Source of the DNA: an uncultured Bacteroidales bacterium
GTDB taxonomy: Bacteria > Bacteroidota > Bacteroidia > Bacteroidales > Bacteroidaceae
Direction: 5' to 3'
Length of the DNA stretch: 38,567 nt
Assembly (NCBI GenBank): GCA_902760345.1
Contig: CACWFY010000041.1
Location: 1-38,567 of the forward strand
Shown: positions 1-7,314 of the stretch, one piece after another
How positions within the stretch are numbered: the first letter of the stretch is position 1
Layout: each line of letters begins with the position of its first letter
Position numbers and translations under genes: made by a program
The notes under the pieces: model-generated
The model's database searches: none
Told to the model about the DNA's origin: nothing
What the model saw: the letters and a program-made list of their open reading frames with translations, nothing else

Positions 1-311
1 ATATAATCAAAATTATCGAGAATAGGATGATTCGTGAACATAAATTAAGAAAAAGTGTGGTCTTTTCTCTTGATATGGCAATATTCTGCAAAGATTTCTG
101 CTTGCAATGCCGTAGAAGGGTGTAGCCTAATACGCACTTTTCTGTGGAGTGCCACACAAAGATGCTTGTCTGCTTTCTGATTGAGCAAGCTCGGCAGACA
201 TTAGGTCTTCGTTTCCCTGAATTGTTATTTCACAATAGGGAATTTTCAGAATCGGTCTCTCTGGAAATCATAATGTACCTTTGCCCCCAAATTACAAAAA
301 CTAAACAAGAC
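1..311. other. Non-coding left edge
   Basis: I recognise no gene here. Reading frames that cross the stretch give no recognisable protein, and the reading frame open from 144 only becomes protein-like after the promoter at 276-283. It may be the interior of a mobile element that continues off the window, or the chromosomal flank of a small one. Confidence 0.4.
276..283 (+). promoter_or_regulatory. Promoter -7 element of the HTH gene pair
   Basis: TACCTTTG matches the Bacteroidota -7 consensus TAnnTTTG and lies 28 bases before the ATG at 312. It argues for that start and against upstream ATGs in the same frame, which would lie before the transcript begins. With its flanks it reads GTACCTTTGC, which also fits the GTANNTTTGC core used by CTnDOT-type integrases. 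Confidence 0.6.
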
Positions 312-632
312 ATGGAAGTTGTATCAATTGAGCGCAGTACCTACGAGGAACTGCTGACGAGCTTCAACAGTTTCGTCGCACAAATGAGAGCATTGGCAGA
401 TAGAGGCACAGACAAGAAGTTGGGCGACTGGCTCGACAACCAAGACGTATGCCAGATACTGAACATCAGTCCGAGGACATTACAGACCTTACGGGATAAC
501 GGAACATTGGCGTTTTCGCAAATCTATCGTAAGGTGTATTACAAACCTGAGGACGTGGAGCGTATTCTTCATGTTGTGGCTGGTAGGGATAAGGATAGTA
601 AGATGTGTAACCTCAAAACGATGTGCCTATGA
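312..632 (+). CDS. Helix-turn-helix (excisionase-type) protein
   Basis: Small 106-residue DNA-binding protein. The N-terminal part is a helical segment (ERSTYEELLTSFNSF). The C-terminal half carries a MerR/excisionase-like winged helix: WLDNQDVCQILNISPRTL followed by a short turn and YYKPEDVERIL. Proteins of this type sit beside tyrosine integrases in Bacteroidota conjugative and mobilizable elements, where some act as recombination directionality factors or regulators. The start at 312 is chosen because the promoter -7 element ends at 283. The stop overlaps the next gene's start in an ATGA, so the two are probably translated together. The exact role is inferred from context. Confidence 0.75.
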   Translation: MEVVSIERSTYEELLTSFNSFVAQMRALADRGTDKKLGDWLDNQDVCQILNISPRTLQTLRDNGTLAFSQIYRKVYYKPEDVERILHVVAGRDKDSKMCNLKTMCL

Positions 633-925
633 ACGAACTGATAATGCAGCATAACGTTGGAGTGAAGAATGCGCTGGAGAATATGAAGGAGATACTTGCC
701 CTATATAAGAAAATAATAGGTAATTATCGTCCATTGCTTGATGGTGAACGCTACCTGACAGACAGAGAGGTGGCCAGCATTCTGAAAGTCAGCAGACGGA
801 CGCTACAGGAATACCGTAATGATGGTGTACTACCTTATATAATATTAGGCGGCAAGGTGCTCTATCGTGAGAGTGATTTGGAAAGGGTTCTGGAGAGTTG
901 CTATCATCCTGCGTTTAAACGATAG
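629..925 (+). CDS. Second helix-turn-helix (excisionase-type) protein
   Basis: 98-residue protein from ATG 629; a GTG at 623 is an alternative start two codons upstream. The C-terminal half again holds the excisionase-like fold: YLTDREVASILKVSRRTL, then a turn and VLYRESDLERVLES. It resembles its upstream neighbour in layout (helical N-terminus, winged helix at the end), which suggests an old duplication or the usual paired HTH genes of Bacteroidota mobile elements. It overlaps the upstream stop by four bases (ATGA). It is convergent with the integrase and separated from it by a strong hairpin. The function is inferred: control of excision or of element genes. Confidence 0.75.
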   Translation: MNELIMQHNVGVKNALENMKEILALYKKIIGNYRPLLDGERYLTDREVASILKVSRRTLQEYRNDGVLPYIILGGKVLYRESDLERVLESCYHPAFKR

Positions 926-972
926 GAAAAAAGAAAGAGCCGTTAGTGGTTCGTGTGCTGAGGGAATATAAC

Positions 973-1017
973 GCAGAAAGACGGATGACAGACTTCGCTA
1001 ATCATTCGTCTTTCTGC
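973..1017. terminator. Hairpin terminator between HTH genes and integrase
   Basis: A 16-bp stem (973-988 with 1002-1017, one G-T pair) with a 13-base loop, followed on the plus strand by a T-rich stretch including TTTTTT. It lies between convergent genes and would end the plus-strand HTH transcript. On the minus strand the T-tract is weak. Confidence 0.75.
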
Positions 1018-1042
1018 TTTGAAGTTTTTTGACCGCTGTACT

Positions 1043-2263
1043 CTATACCTTCATGATATCTTTGAATGATGCATTGAGTTTATTGCCGAGCATAGTCAGG
1101 TCGTTATCAAGTTTCTGACTTGTGATTTTGGCATAAATCTGGGTGGTCACGATATTGGTGTGTCCCAATACTCGGCTCACGCTCTCAATAGGCATTCCTT
1201 TTGAAAGAGCCAATGTTGCAAACGAGTGCCTGCCACAATGATAGGAGATGGCTTTCTCAATGCCGCAGGCTGTCATCACCGTTTTCAACTTCTTGCACAT
1301 CGACCAGTAGTTCATCTTGCCGAAAACCAGCTTGTCTTCTTGTAGGTGCTTGTAGCGGTCGATAATCTGCAATGGTACGTCCATCAGCTTCACCTGGAAA
1401 GGGATGTTCGTCTTGTGTCGCTTGCTGATGATCCACTTGTCACCGTTGACGTCCACGATGTTGTCTGTCGTCAGGTTCTTCACGTCGATGAACGAGAGGG
1501 CGGTGAAGCACACAAAAACGAAGATATCGCGAACAAAAGCCAGATTGTCGTCCTCGAACTCATGGGTTACGACAGCCTTCAGTTCTTCTTCGGTCAGGAA
1601 CTCCCTTTCCTTGCAGTTCGGACTGATGTGGAACTGGGCAAACGGGTTACGGGGAATCTTTCCATTGTAGTGCGCCCTCAATACAACACCTTTCAGCCAC
1701 ATACACCTTTGCCAGATGGTTCCGTTAGCCAGTCCTCGATCTGTACTAAGATAGGCAGCGAAGTCCTTGATAAACTCAGGCGTCAGTTCCAGCATCGACA
1801 TATCCGTGCGACGGTAATGCGACTGAATGAACTCAGCCACATCTTTTCGTGAACGCTCCATTGCCCACAAGGTGCTGGCAACCCTGTCCTTTCCCACGCG
1901 CTTTTTCTGGTTGACGATGTCCTTGTCGAAAGCACTCAGTAACGTCTCATATTCACTGCCGAAGCCCTGATAGGAATTGCGCACCATCTCAGCCGTTACG
2001 AAAGCTTCGCGGTCTGACAGGTGCTGATAGTGCTTGATAATCTGTGCCTTGATGTTATCAAGTTCGCGGTTAATCTGCAATGCCTCTTTGCTACGCCCTT
2101 TGGCACAATTTCCCTTCACGTCCCACATGTCAAGCGGAATCGTCTTCTTGCAACTGAACTGGCTCTGCGTGCCGTTAATCGTCACCCTGCCCATCACAGG
2201 CACCATCCCATTCTTCACCTTACTCTTGTTCACATAGAACAGAATGTTAAAAGTACTTCTCAT
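1043..2263 (-). CDS. Tyrosine recombinase/integrase, IntDOT-like
   Basis: 406-residue site-specific recombinase. Three domains are visible: an N-terminal arm-binding domain (about 1-95, starting RSTFNILFYVNKSK), a SAM-like core-binding domain (about 105-205), and the catalytic domain (about 220-395). Catalytic residues are K284 (RHKTN), H342 and R345 (YHCGRHSF), H368 (VLGHTN) and the nucleophile Y377 (QIYAKI). At the usual first catalytic arginine the sequence is FTALSF, so Ser257 replaces Arg I. The same substitution is known in IntDOT of the Bacteroides element CTnDOT. GGAG lies eleven bases before the ATG and a TAGTTTTG promoter lies upstream. It probably drives integration and excision of the element carrying the two HTH genes. 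Confidence 0.93.
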   Translation of the reverse strand: MRSTFNILFYVNKSKVKNGMVPVMGRVTINGTQSQFSCKKTIPLDMWDVKGNCAKGRSKEALQINRELDNIKAQIIKHYQHLSDREAFVTAEMVRNSYQGFGSEYETLLSAFDKDIVNQKKRVGKDRVASTLWAMERSRKDVAEFIQSHYRRTDMSMLELTPEFIKDFAAYLSTDRGLANGTIWQRCMWLKGVVLRAHYNGKIPRNPFAQFHISPNCKEREFLTEEELKAVVTHEFEDDNLAFVRDIFVFVCFTALSFIDVKNLTTDNIVDVNGDKWIISKRHKTNIPFQVKLMDVPLQIIDRYKHLQEDKLVFGKMNYWSMCKKLKTVMTACGIEKAISYHCGRHSFATLALSKGMPIESVSRVLGHTNIVTTQIYAKITSQKLDNDLTMLGNKLNASFKDIMKV

Positions 2264-2602
2264 GTTTCTTACTCCTTTTTTAATTTTGGCTGCAAAACTA
2301 CTATCTTTTTAGGCATCTATCGCTATGCAAAATGTAGCAGTTTGCGGAATAAGAAACTGGCTGCGAACAGGCGGTTGAAGGTGCGCTATTTTGCCCAGAT
2401 TTGCGTTGTCACTTTAGGAAAACTAACCCGCCTCAGAGTCCTATTTCTGGGTTACGATTTGGCAACCTAACTCCTTCACCAATCCTCCCCAATTTGCTTT
2501 TAGCCCCAAATTGAACTTCCTCGTTCTTCCCCGTATTGCCTTTATTACAGGCCGAATTGCGTTAATCTTCCAAAAACCGTTACCAATTACAACTTTTTTT
2601 CG
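2264..2602. other. Integrase upstream region, candidate att arm DNA
   Basis: No gene is recognised in these 339 bases. The region holds the integrase promoter at its left end and scattered TTTGC motifs (for example near 2340, 2393, 2400 and 2490). The pattern would be compatible with arm-type integrase sites, but such motifs are also common by chance in this genome. A GTAACTTTGC sequence follows at 2602-2611. Confidence 0.3.
2293..2300 (-). promoter_or_regulatory. Promoter -7 element of the integrase
   Basis: On the minus strand this reads TAGTTTTG, matching TAnnTTTG, 29 bases before the integrase ATG. Confidence 0.5.
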
Positions 2603-2610
2603 TAACTTTG
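2603..2610 (+). promoter_or_regulatory. Promoter -7 element of the RidA-pepT-antiporter run
   Basis: TAACTTTG matches TAnnTTTG, 27 bases before the ATG at 2638. The 10-base context GTAACTTTGC (2602-2611) also fits the CTnDOT-type attachment core GTANNTTTGC, so the promoter may double as an element boundary. Confidence 0.65.
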
Positions 2611-2637
2611 CACACTAAAAAGAAGAAATAGACAAAT

Positions 2638-3771
2638 ATGACAACAAAACACTACGAAGGTGCCCGCCTGGAGCTTTTCGTATTCGACAACGGAACAGAG
2701 GTTACGGAATATCAGCTGATGATACATGCTGAAGATACCTATGCTTCCTATGCAGAGCAGTTGGCAGCGGTGATGAACGCCTATTCGGCAGTGGTGGAAA
2801 ACGAGCTGAAGAATGCCCACTGCATCTTTAAGCGTTACTTCCTGAGTGATGCTGCCAACCAGATGGACGACGTTGTGGCCAACGACATGACGGACTGTGC
2901 AAAGAGCATTATCCAGCAGGCTCCGCTGGACGGCACAAAGGTGGCCGTATGGGCATATCTGATGACAGGTGTCAACACAGACATCGGCCCCAGCGGACTC
3001 TACCGCATGCACCACGGAGCATTCACACACCTGTGGAACGGCTCTGCCCACAACCTGGCGGCCAATTCAGAATACCAGACGCGACTGCTGTTCAACGAAT
3101 ATGCCATGCAGCTGCTACAGGAAGAGTGTACGCTGAAGGACAACTGCCTGCGCACCTGGTTCTTTGTCAACGACGTCGACCTGAACTACGGCGGCGTGGT
3201 GAGGGCTCGCAATCAGTTCTTCTTTACACAGGGACTGACGGTAAACACCCACTTCATCGCGTCGACGGGTATCAGCGGACGCCAGCAAGACCCCAACGTG
3301 CTGGTGCAGATGGACAACTACGCCATCCGCGGCATACAGCCTGAGCAGATACACCACCTCTACGCGCCGACCCACCTGAACCGCACCAGCGACTACGGCG
3401 TCAGCTTCGAGCGTGGCACGACCATCGACTATGCTGACCGCCGCCACGTGCTGATATCGGGTACGGCCAGCATCAATAACAAGGGCGAGATTATGTATCC
3501 GAAGGATATCGTGAAACAGACACACCGCATGTGGGAGAACGTAGAGGCGCTGCTGGCTGAAGCTGGTTGTACGTACGACAACGTTGGCCCGATGATTGTT
3601 TATCTGCGCGACACGTCCGACTATGCGATGGTCAGCAAGCTCTATCAGGAGCGTTTCCCCAACCATCCGCACGTCATCGTACATGCCCCCGTCTGCCGCC
3701 CAGGCTGGCTGATAGAAATGGAGTGCATGGCCGTCAAGCAGCAAAACGCCCCTGAGTTCAACGCGTTTTAA
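2638..3771 (+). CDS. RidA (YjgF/YER057c/UK114) family protein
   Basis: 377 residues. The C-terminal third (about 255-370) is a RidA-like domain: the segment HVLISGTASINNKGEI, a helix with QTHRMWENVEALLAEAG, then DNVGPMIVYLRDTSDYAMV and the closing strand HVIVHAPVCRPGWLIEMECMAV. The domain is preceded by about 250 residues I cannot assign, making the protein about three times the size of a simple RidA. RidA proteins deaminate reactive enamines and imines, but the longer family members often have other, unknown roles. It is probably first in an operon with pepT (25-base gap) and the antiporter (15-base gap), with its own promoter at 2603. Confidence 0.8.
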   Translation: MTTKHYEGARLELFVFDNGTEVTEYQLMIHAEDTYASYAEQLAAVMNAYSAVVENELKNAHCIFKRYFLSDAANQMDDVVANDMTDCAKSIIQQAPLDGTKVAVWAYLMTGVNTDIGPSGLYRMHHGAFTHLWNGSAHNLAANSEYQTRLLFNEYAMQLLQEECTLKDNCLRTWFFVNDVDLNYGGVVRARNQFFFTQGLTVNTHFIASTGISGRQQDPNVLVQMDNYAIRGIQPEQIHHLYAPTHLNRTSDYGVSFERGTTIDYADRRHVLISGTASINNKGEIMYPKDIVKQTHRMWENVEALLAEAGCTYDNVGPMIVYLRDTSDYAMVSKLYQERFPNHPHVIVHAPVCRPGWLIEMECMAVKQQNAPEFNAF

Positions 3772-3796
3772 AGACCACTAATCATTAGAATCAGCT

Positions 3797-5020
3797 ATGA
3801 ACATCGAGGAACGATTTCTGAACTATACCAAGTACGACACACAGTCGGCCGAAGACAGCCAAACGGTGCCCAGCACCAGCAAGCAGCTGGCCTTTGCCGA
3901 ATACTTGAAGAAAGAACTGGAGCACGAAGGCTTGGACGACGTAGAAATGGACGACAAGGGCTATATCTACGCCACGCTGAAGTCCAACACCAAGGCAGAG
4001 GTACCCGTCATTGGCTTCATCGCCCACTACGACACCAGTCCCGACTGTTCGGGAGCTGATATCAAGCCACAGATTGTACGCCAGTACGACGGCTCAGACA
4101 TCCTGCTGTCGGAAGACATCGTCAGCAGTCCTGAGAAATTTCCTGAACTCTTGCAACACGTGGGTGAAGACCTGATCGTCACAGACGGCACGACGCTGCT
4201 GGGCGCCGACGACAAAGCAGGCATAGCGGAAATCGTGCAGGCGATGGCGTGGCTGAAAGAGCACAAGGATGTGAAACACGGCAAGATACGCATTGCCTTC
4301 AATCCCGACGAGGAGATAGGCATGGGTGCGCGCCACTTCGACGTCGAGAAGTTCGGATGCGAGTGGGCCTATACGATGGATGGCGGCGACGTGGGTGAGC
4401 TGGAGTTCGAGAACTTCAACGCCGCCTCGGCCAAGATCACCATCAAGGGCGTCAGCGTACACCCTGGCTATGCCAAGGGAAAGATGGTCAATGCCAACAC
4501 GCTGGCGACAGAGTTTGCCGGCATGCTGCCAGCCAGCGAGACCCCTGAGACCACAGAGGGTTATCAGGGTTTCTACCATCTGCTGAATATCACGTCGAAC
4601 ATCGAACAGGCCAAGCTCTCGTATATCATTCGCGACCACGACCACGGCCGCTTCGAAGACCGCAAGCGCTTCATGCAGCTTGCTGCCGAGAAGATGAACG
4701 AGAAATACGGTGCAGGTACTGTGGAGTGCGTAGTCAGCGACCAGTACTACAACATGAAGGAGAAGATAGACCCGCAGATGCACATTATAGATTTGGTGCT
4801 CAAGGCCATGCAGGAATGTGGCGTGGCGCCAAAGGTCAAGCCCATCCGTGGCGGCACCGACGGCGCCCAGCTGTCGTTCAAGGGTCTGCCCTGCCCCAAC
4901 ATCTTCGCAGGCGGTGTCAACTTCCACGGCCCTTATGAGTTTGTCTCCATCCAGTCGATGGAGAAAGCCATGCAGGTCATCATCAAGATTGCCGAACTCG
5001 TCGCCAGCTATAACGACTAA
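3797..5020 (+). CDS. pepT: Peptidase T (tripeptide aminopeptidase)
   Basis: 407 residues, the usual size for PepT, an M20-family cytoplasmic enzyme that removes the N-terminal residue from tripeptides using two zinc ions. The metal-site motifs are present in order: H77 in [11 protein letters not shown]138 in [10 protein letters not shown]172/E173 in [10 protein letters not shown]195 in YTMDGG, and the late histidine in VNFHGPYE. The dimerisation lid domain lies between about 210 and 315. It sits between the RidA-family gene and the antiporter with short gaps, so it is probably co-transcribed with both. The assignment is firm. Confidence 0.95.
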   Translation: MNIEERFLNYTKYDTQSAEDSQTVPSTSKQLAFAEYLKKELEHEGLDDVEMDDKGYIYATLKSNTKAEVPVIGFIAHYDTSPDCSGADIKPQIVRQYDGSDILLSEDIVSSPEKFPELLQHVGEDLIVTDGTTLLGADDKAGIAEIVQAMAWLKEHKDVKHGKIRIAFNPDEEIGMGARHFDVEKFGCEWAYTMDGGDVGELEFENFNAASAKITIKGVSVHPGYAKGKMVNANTLATEFAGMLPASETPETTEGYQGFYHLLNITSNIEQAKLSYIIRDHDHGRFEDRKRFMQLAAEKMNEKYGAGTVECVVSDQYYNMKEKIDPQMHIIDLVLKAMQECGVAPKVKPIRGGTDGAQLSFKGLPCPNIFAGGVNFHGPYEFVSIQSMEKAMQVIIKIAELVASYND

Positions 5021-5035
5021 CCGCTCAAGAAAGAA

Positions 5036-7300
5036 ATGGCTGAAATACCCACCATGATACAAGACCTGGCACTCATTCTGGTAGTGGCAGGCATCGTTAC
5101 ACTAATCTTCAAGCGACTGAAACAGCCGCTCGTACTGGGATACATCGTGGCAGGATTTCTGGTCTCGCCCCACATGACCTACACAGCATCGGTGGCCGAT
5201 GTGGACAACATCCAGCTATGGGCAGATATCGGTGTCATGTTCCTACTGTTCTCGCTGGGTCTCGACTTCTCGTTCAAGAAAATCCTGAAGATGGGTGCCT
5301 CGCCCATTATCTCGACCGTCACCATCATCTTCTGTATGTCGATGTTAGGTGTATGTGTAGGCCACACCTTCGGATGGTCGAAGATGGACTGTATCTTCCT
5401 GGGCGGTATGCTCGCCATGTCGTCAACAACCATTATCTATAAGGCGTTCAACGACCTCGGACTGCGCCAGCAGCAGTTTGCCGGACTGGTGATGTCGGTA
5501 CTGATCTTGGAGGACATCCTGGCCATCGTGATGATGGTGATGCTGTCGGCTATTGCCAGCGGCAACAATCCTGACGGCGGACAGATGCTGGGGTCGGTGA
5601 TGAAGATAGGCTTTTTCCTGATACTCTGGCTGGTTGTCGGTATCTTTGCCGTGCCGCTGTTTCTGCGGTCTGTCCGCCAGCTCATCAATGCCGAGGTGCT
5701 GCTCATCGTCTCCCTGGGCATGTGTTGCGCCATGGCCGTCTTCTCTACAAAGGTCGGCTTCTCGTCAGCCTTCGGCGCCTTCATCATGGGTAGCATTCTC
5801 GCAGAAACAGTGGAGGCAGAACGAATAGAGAAGTTGGTAGAGCCCGTCAAAAACCTCTTCGGAGCCATCTTCTTCGTGTCTGTGGGCATGCTCGTCGACC
5901 CACATATCATCATGAGCTATGCCCTGCCTATCGTCGTTCTCATACTGACCATCCTGCTCGGTCAGGCTTTCTTCGGGTCGTTTGCCTTCATGCTTGGCGG
6001 CGAGTCGCTCAAGTCGGCCATGCGCTGTGGATTCTCGATGGCGCAGATTGGTGAATTCTCGTTCATCATCGCCTCGCTGGGACTGTCGCTGGGCGTCATC
6101 AGCGACTTTCTCTATCCTGTCGTCGTCGCTGTCAGCGTCATCACAACATTCCTCACACCTTATATGATTCGTCTGGCCACACCAGCCTATAATGCCATTG
6201 AGCACCGACTGCCGGCAAGAATCATAAAAATACTGAACCACCTGTCGATGAGCCATCCCAACTCGCAGAAAGACAGCCTGTGGAAGCGCCTGCTGACGCA
6301 GATGGTCACCAACACGCTCATCTACTCCATCCTCACGTCAGCTACCATCGCACTCATGTTTACCTTCGTGCTGCCTTTCTTCCGCAAGCTGCTGCCCGGC
6401 TGGGAGCTCCACTGGTATGCTAACGCCATCACCGGCGTGCTGACCGTGATGCTGATAGCACCGTTCCTGCGTGCTATGGTGATGAAGAAAAACCGATCGG
6501 AAGAGTGGCGCACGCTATGGGCCGAGAGCAATCGCAACCGTCTGCCGCTCTTGTTTACCATCCTGGTACGTGTGATGATTGCCGTGACCTTCATCTTCTA
6601 TATCTGCAACTACCTGAGCCGCTTCCGTCCGGCGCTGATGATTACGCTGGGAATGGTGGCCGTAGCACTGATGGTTGTCTCGCGCACCATCAAACACCGC
6701 AGCATCGTACTGGAACGCCTGTTCATCAACAATCTGCGCTCGCGCGACATTGCCGCCCAGATACACGGCAAGAAGCGTCCGTTGTACGAGGGAAAACTGC
6801 TCGACCGCGACATACACATTGCAGAATTCGAGGTGCCCTCCAACTCACAATGGATGGGACAGACCCTGCGACAGCTGAATCTGGGCAAGCGCTACGGTGT
6901 CCACGTGAGCAGCATTCTGAGGGGTGGCAACCGCCTGAACATCCCTGACGGCAACTACATCATCTTCCCTTGCGACCGCCTGCAGGTCATTGGCAGCGAC
7001 GACCAGCTGGCCAAATTCTCTCAGTCTATCGAGAACGAGGTGTTTGGTGAGGATATCGACATGGAAAAGCGCGAAATGAGGCTGCGCCAGCTCATCATTG
7101 GCAACGACAGCCCGTTCGTCGGGAAGACGCTGGCCGAGAGTGGCATCCGCGACCTATACAGTTGTATGGTCGTCGGACTGGAGGAAGGCAAGGAGAATCT
7201 CTCATCTGTTCCCCCCACCCGACGCTTTCAGGAGGGCGACATCATCTGGGTGGTAGGTGAAGAGGAAGCGCTGATGGCGCTGCTACATAATGAAGAGTAA
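5036..7300 (+). CDS. CPA2-family cation/proton antiporter with two TrkA-C domains
   Basis: 754 residues. The first 380 or so form the Na+/H+ exchanger fold with about twelve hydrophobic segments, starting LALILVVAGIVTLIFKRL and including the LGYIVAGFLVSP motif of Kef-type proteins. A second hydrophobic cluster (about 425-560) contains four more predicted membrane segments. The C-terminus carries two RCK_C/TrkA-C ligand-binding modules (about 595-660 and 675-750), with no NAD-binding TrkA-N domain between. It probably exchanges K+ or Na+ for protons in the inner membrane, gated by a small ligand. The substrate ion cannot be read from sequence. It is the last gene of the plus-strand run, convergent with lptD. 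Confidence 0.9.
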   Translation: MAEIPTMIQDLALILVVAGIVTLIFKRLKQPLVLGYIVAGFLVSPHMTYTASVADVDNIQLWADIGVMFLLFSLGLDFSFKKILKMGASPIISTVTIIFCMSMLGVCVGHTFGWSKMDCIFLGGMLAMSSTTIIYKAFNDLGLRQQQFAGLVMSVLILEDILAIVMMVMLSAIASGNNPDGGQMLGSVMKIGFFLILWLVVGIFAVPLFLRSVRQLINAEVLLIVSLGMCCAMAVFSTKVGFSSAFGAFIMGSILAETVEAERIEKLVEPVKNLFGAIFFVSVGMLVDPHIIMSYALPIVVLILTILLGQAFFGSFAFMLGGESLKSAMRCGFSMAQIGEFSFIIASLGLSLGVISDFLYPVVVAVSVITTFLTPYMIRLATPAYNAIEHRLPARIIKILNHLSMSHPNSQKDSLWKRLLTQMVTNTLIYSILTSATIALMFTFVLPFFRKLLPGWELHWYANAITGVLTVMLIAPFLRAMVMKKNRSEEWRTLWAESNRNRLPLLFTILVRVMIAVTFIFYICNYLSRFRPALMITLGMVAVALMVVSRTIKHRSIVLERLFINNLRSRDIAAQIHGKKRPLYEGKLLDRDIHIAEFEVPSNSQWMGQTLRQLNLGKRYGVHVSSILRGGNRLNIPDGNYIIFPCDRLQVIGSDDQLAKFSQSIENEVFGEDIDMEKREMRLRQLIIGNDSPFVGKTLAESGIRDLYSCMVVGLEEGKENLSSVPPTRRFQEGDIIWVVGEEEALMALLHNEE

Positions 7301-7306
7301 AGAGTA
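7293..7306. repeat. Short heptamer repeat, AAGAGTA x2
   Basis: Two perfect copies of AAGAGTA overlapping the antiporter stop codon, followed by the partial unit GAGA. It appears to belong to the same 7-bp-period family as the arrays at 10161, 26925, 31501 and 36591. Confidence 0.5.
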
Positions 7307-7314
7307 GAGATTGA

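Noticed and set aside
144-311. N-terminal extension of the first HTH protein back to position 144
   Set aside because: The promoter -7 element at 276-283 lies inside this extension, and the extension does not resemble a protein domain.
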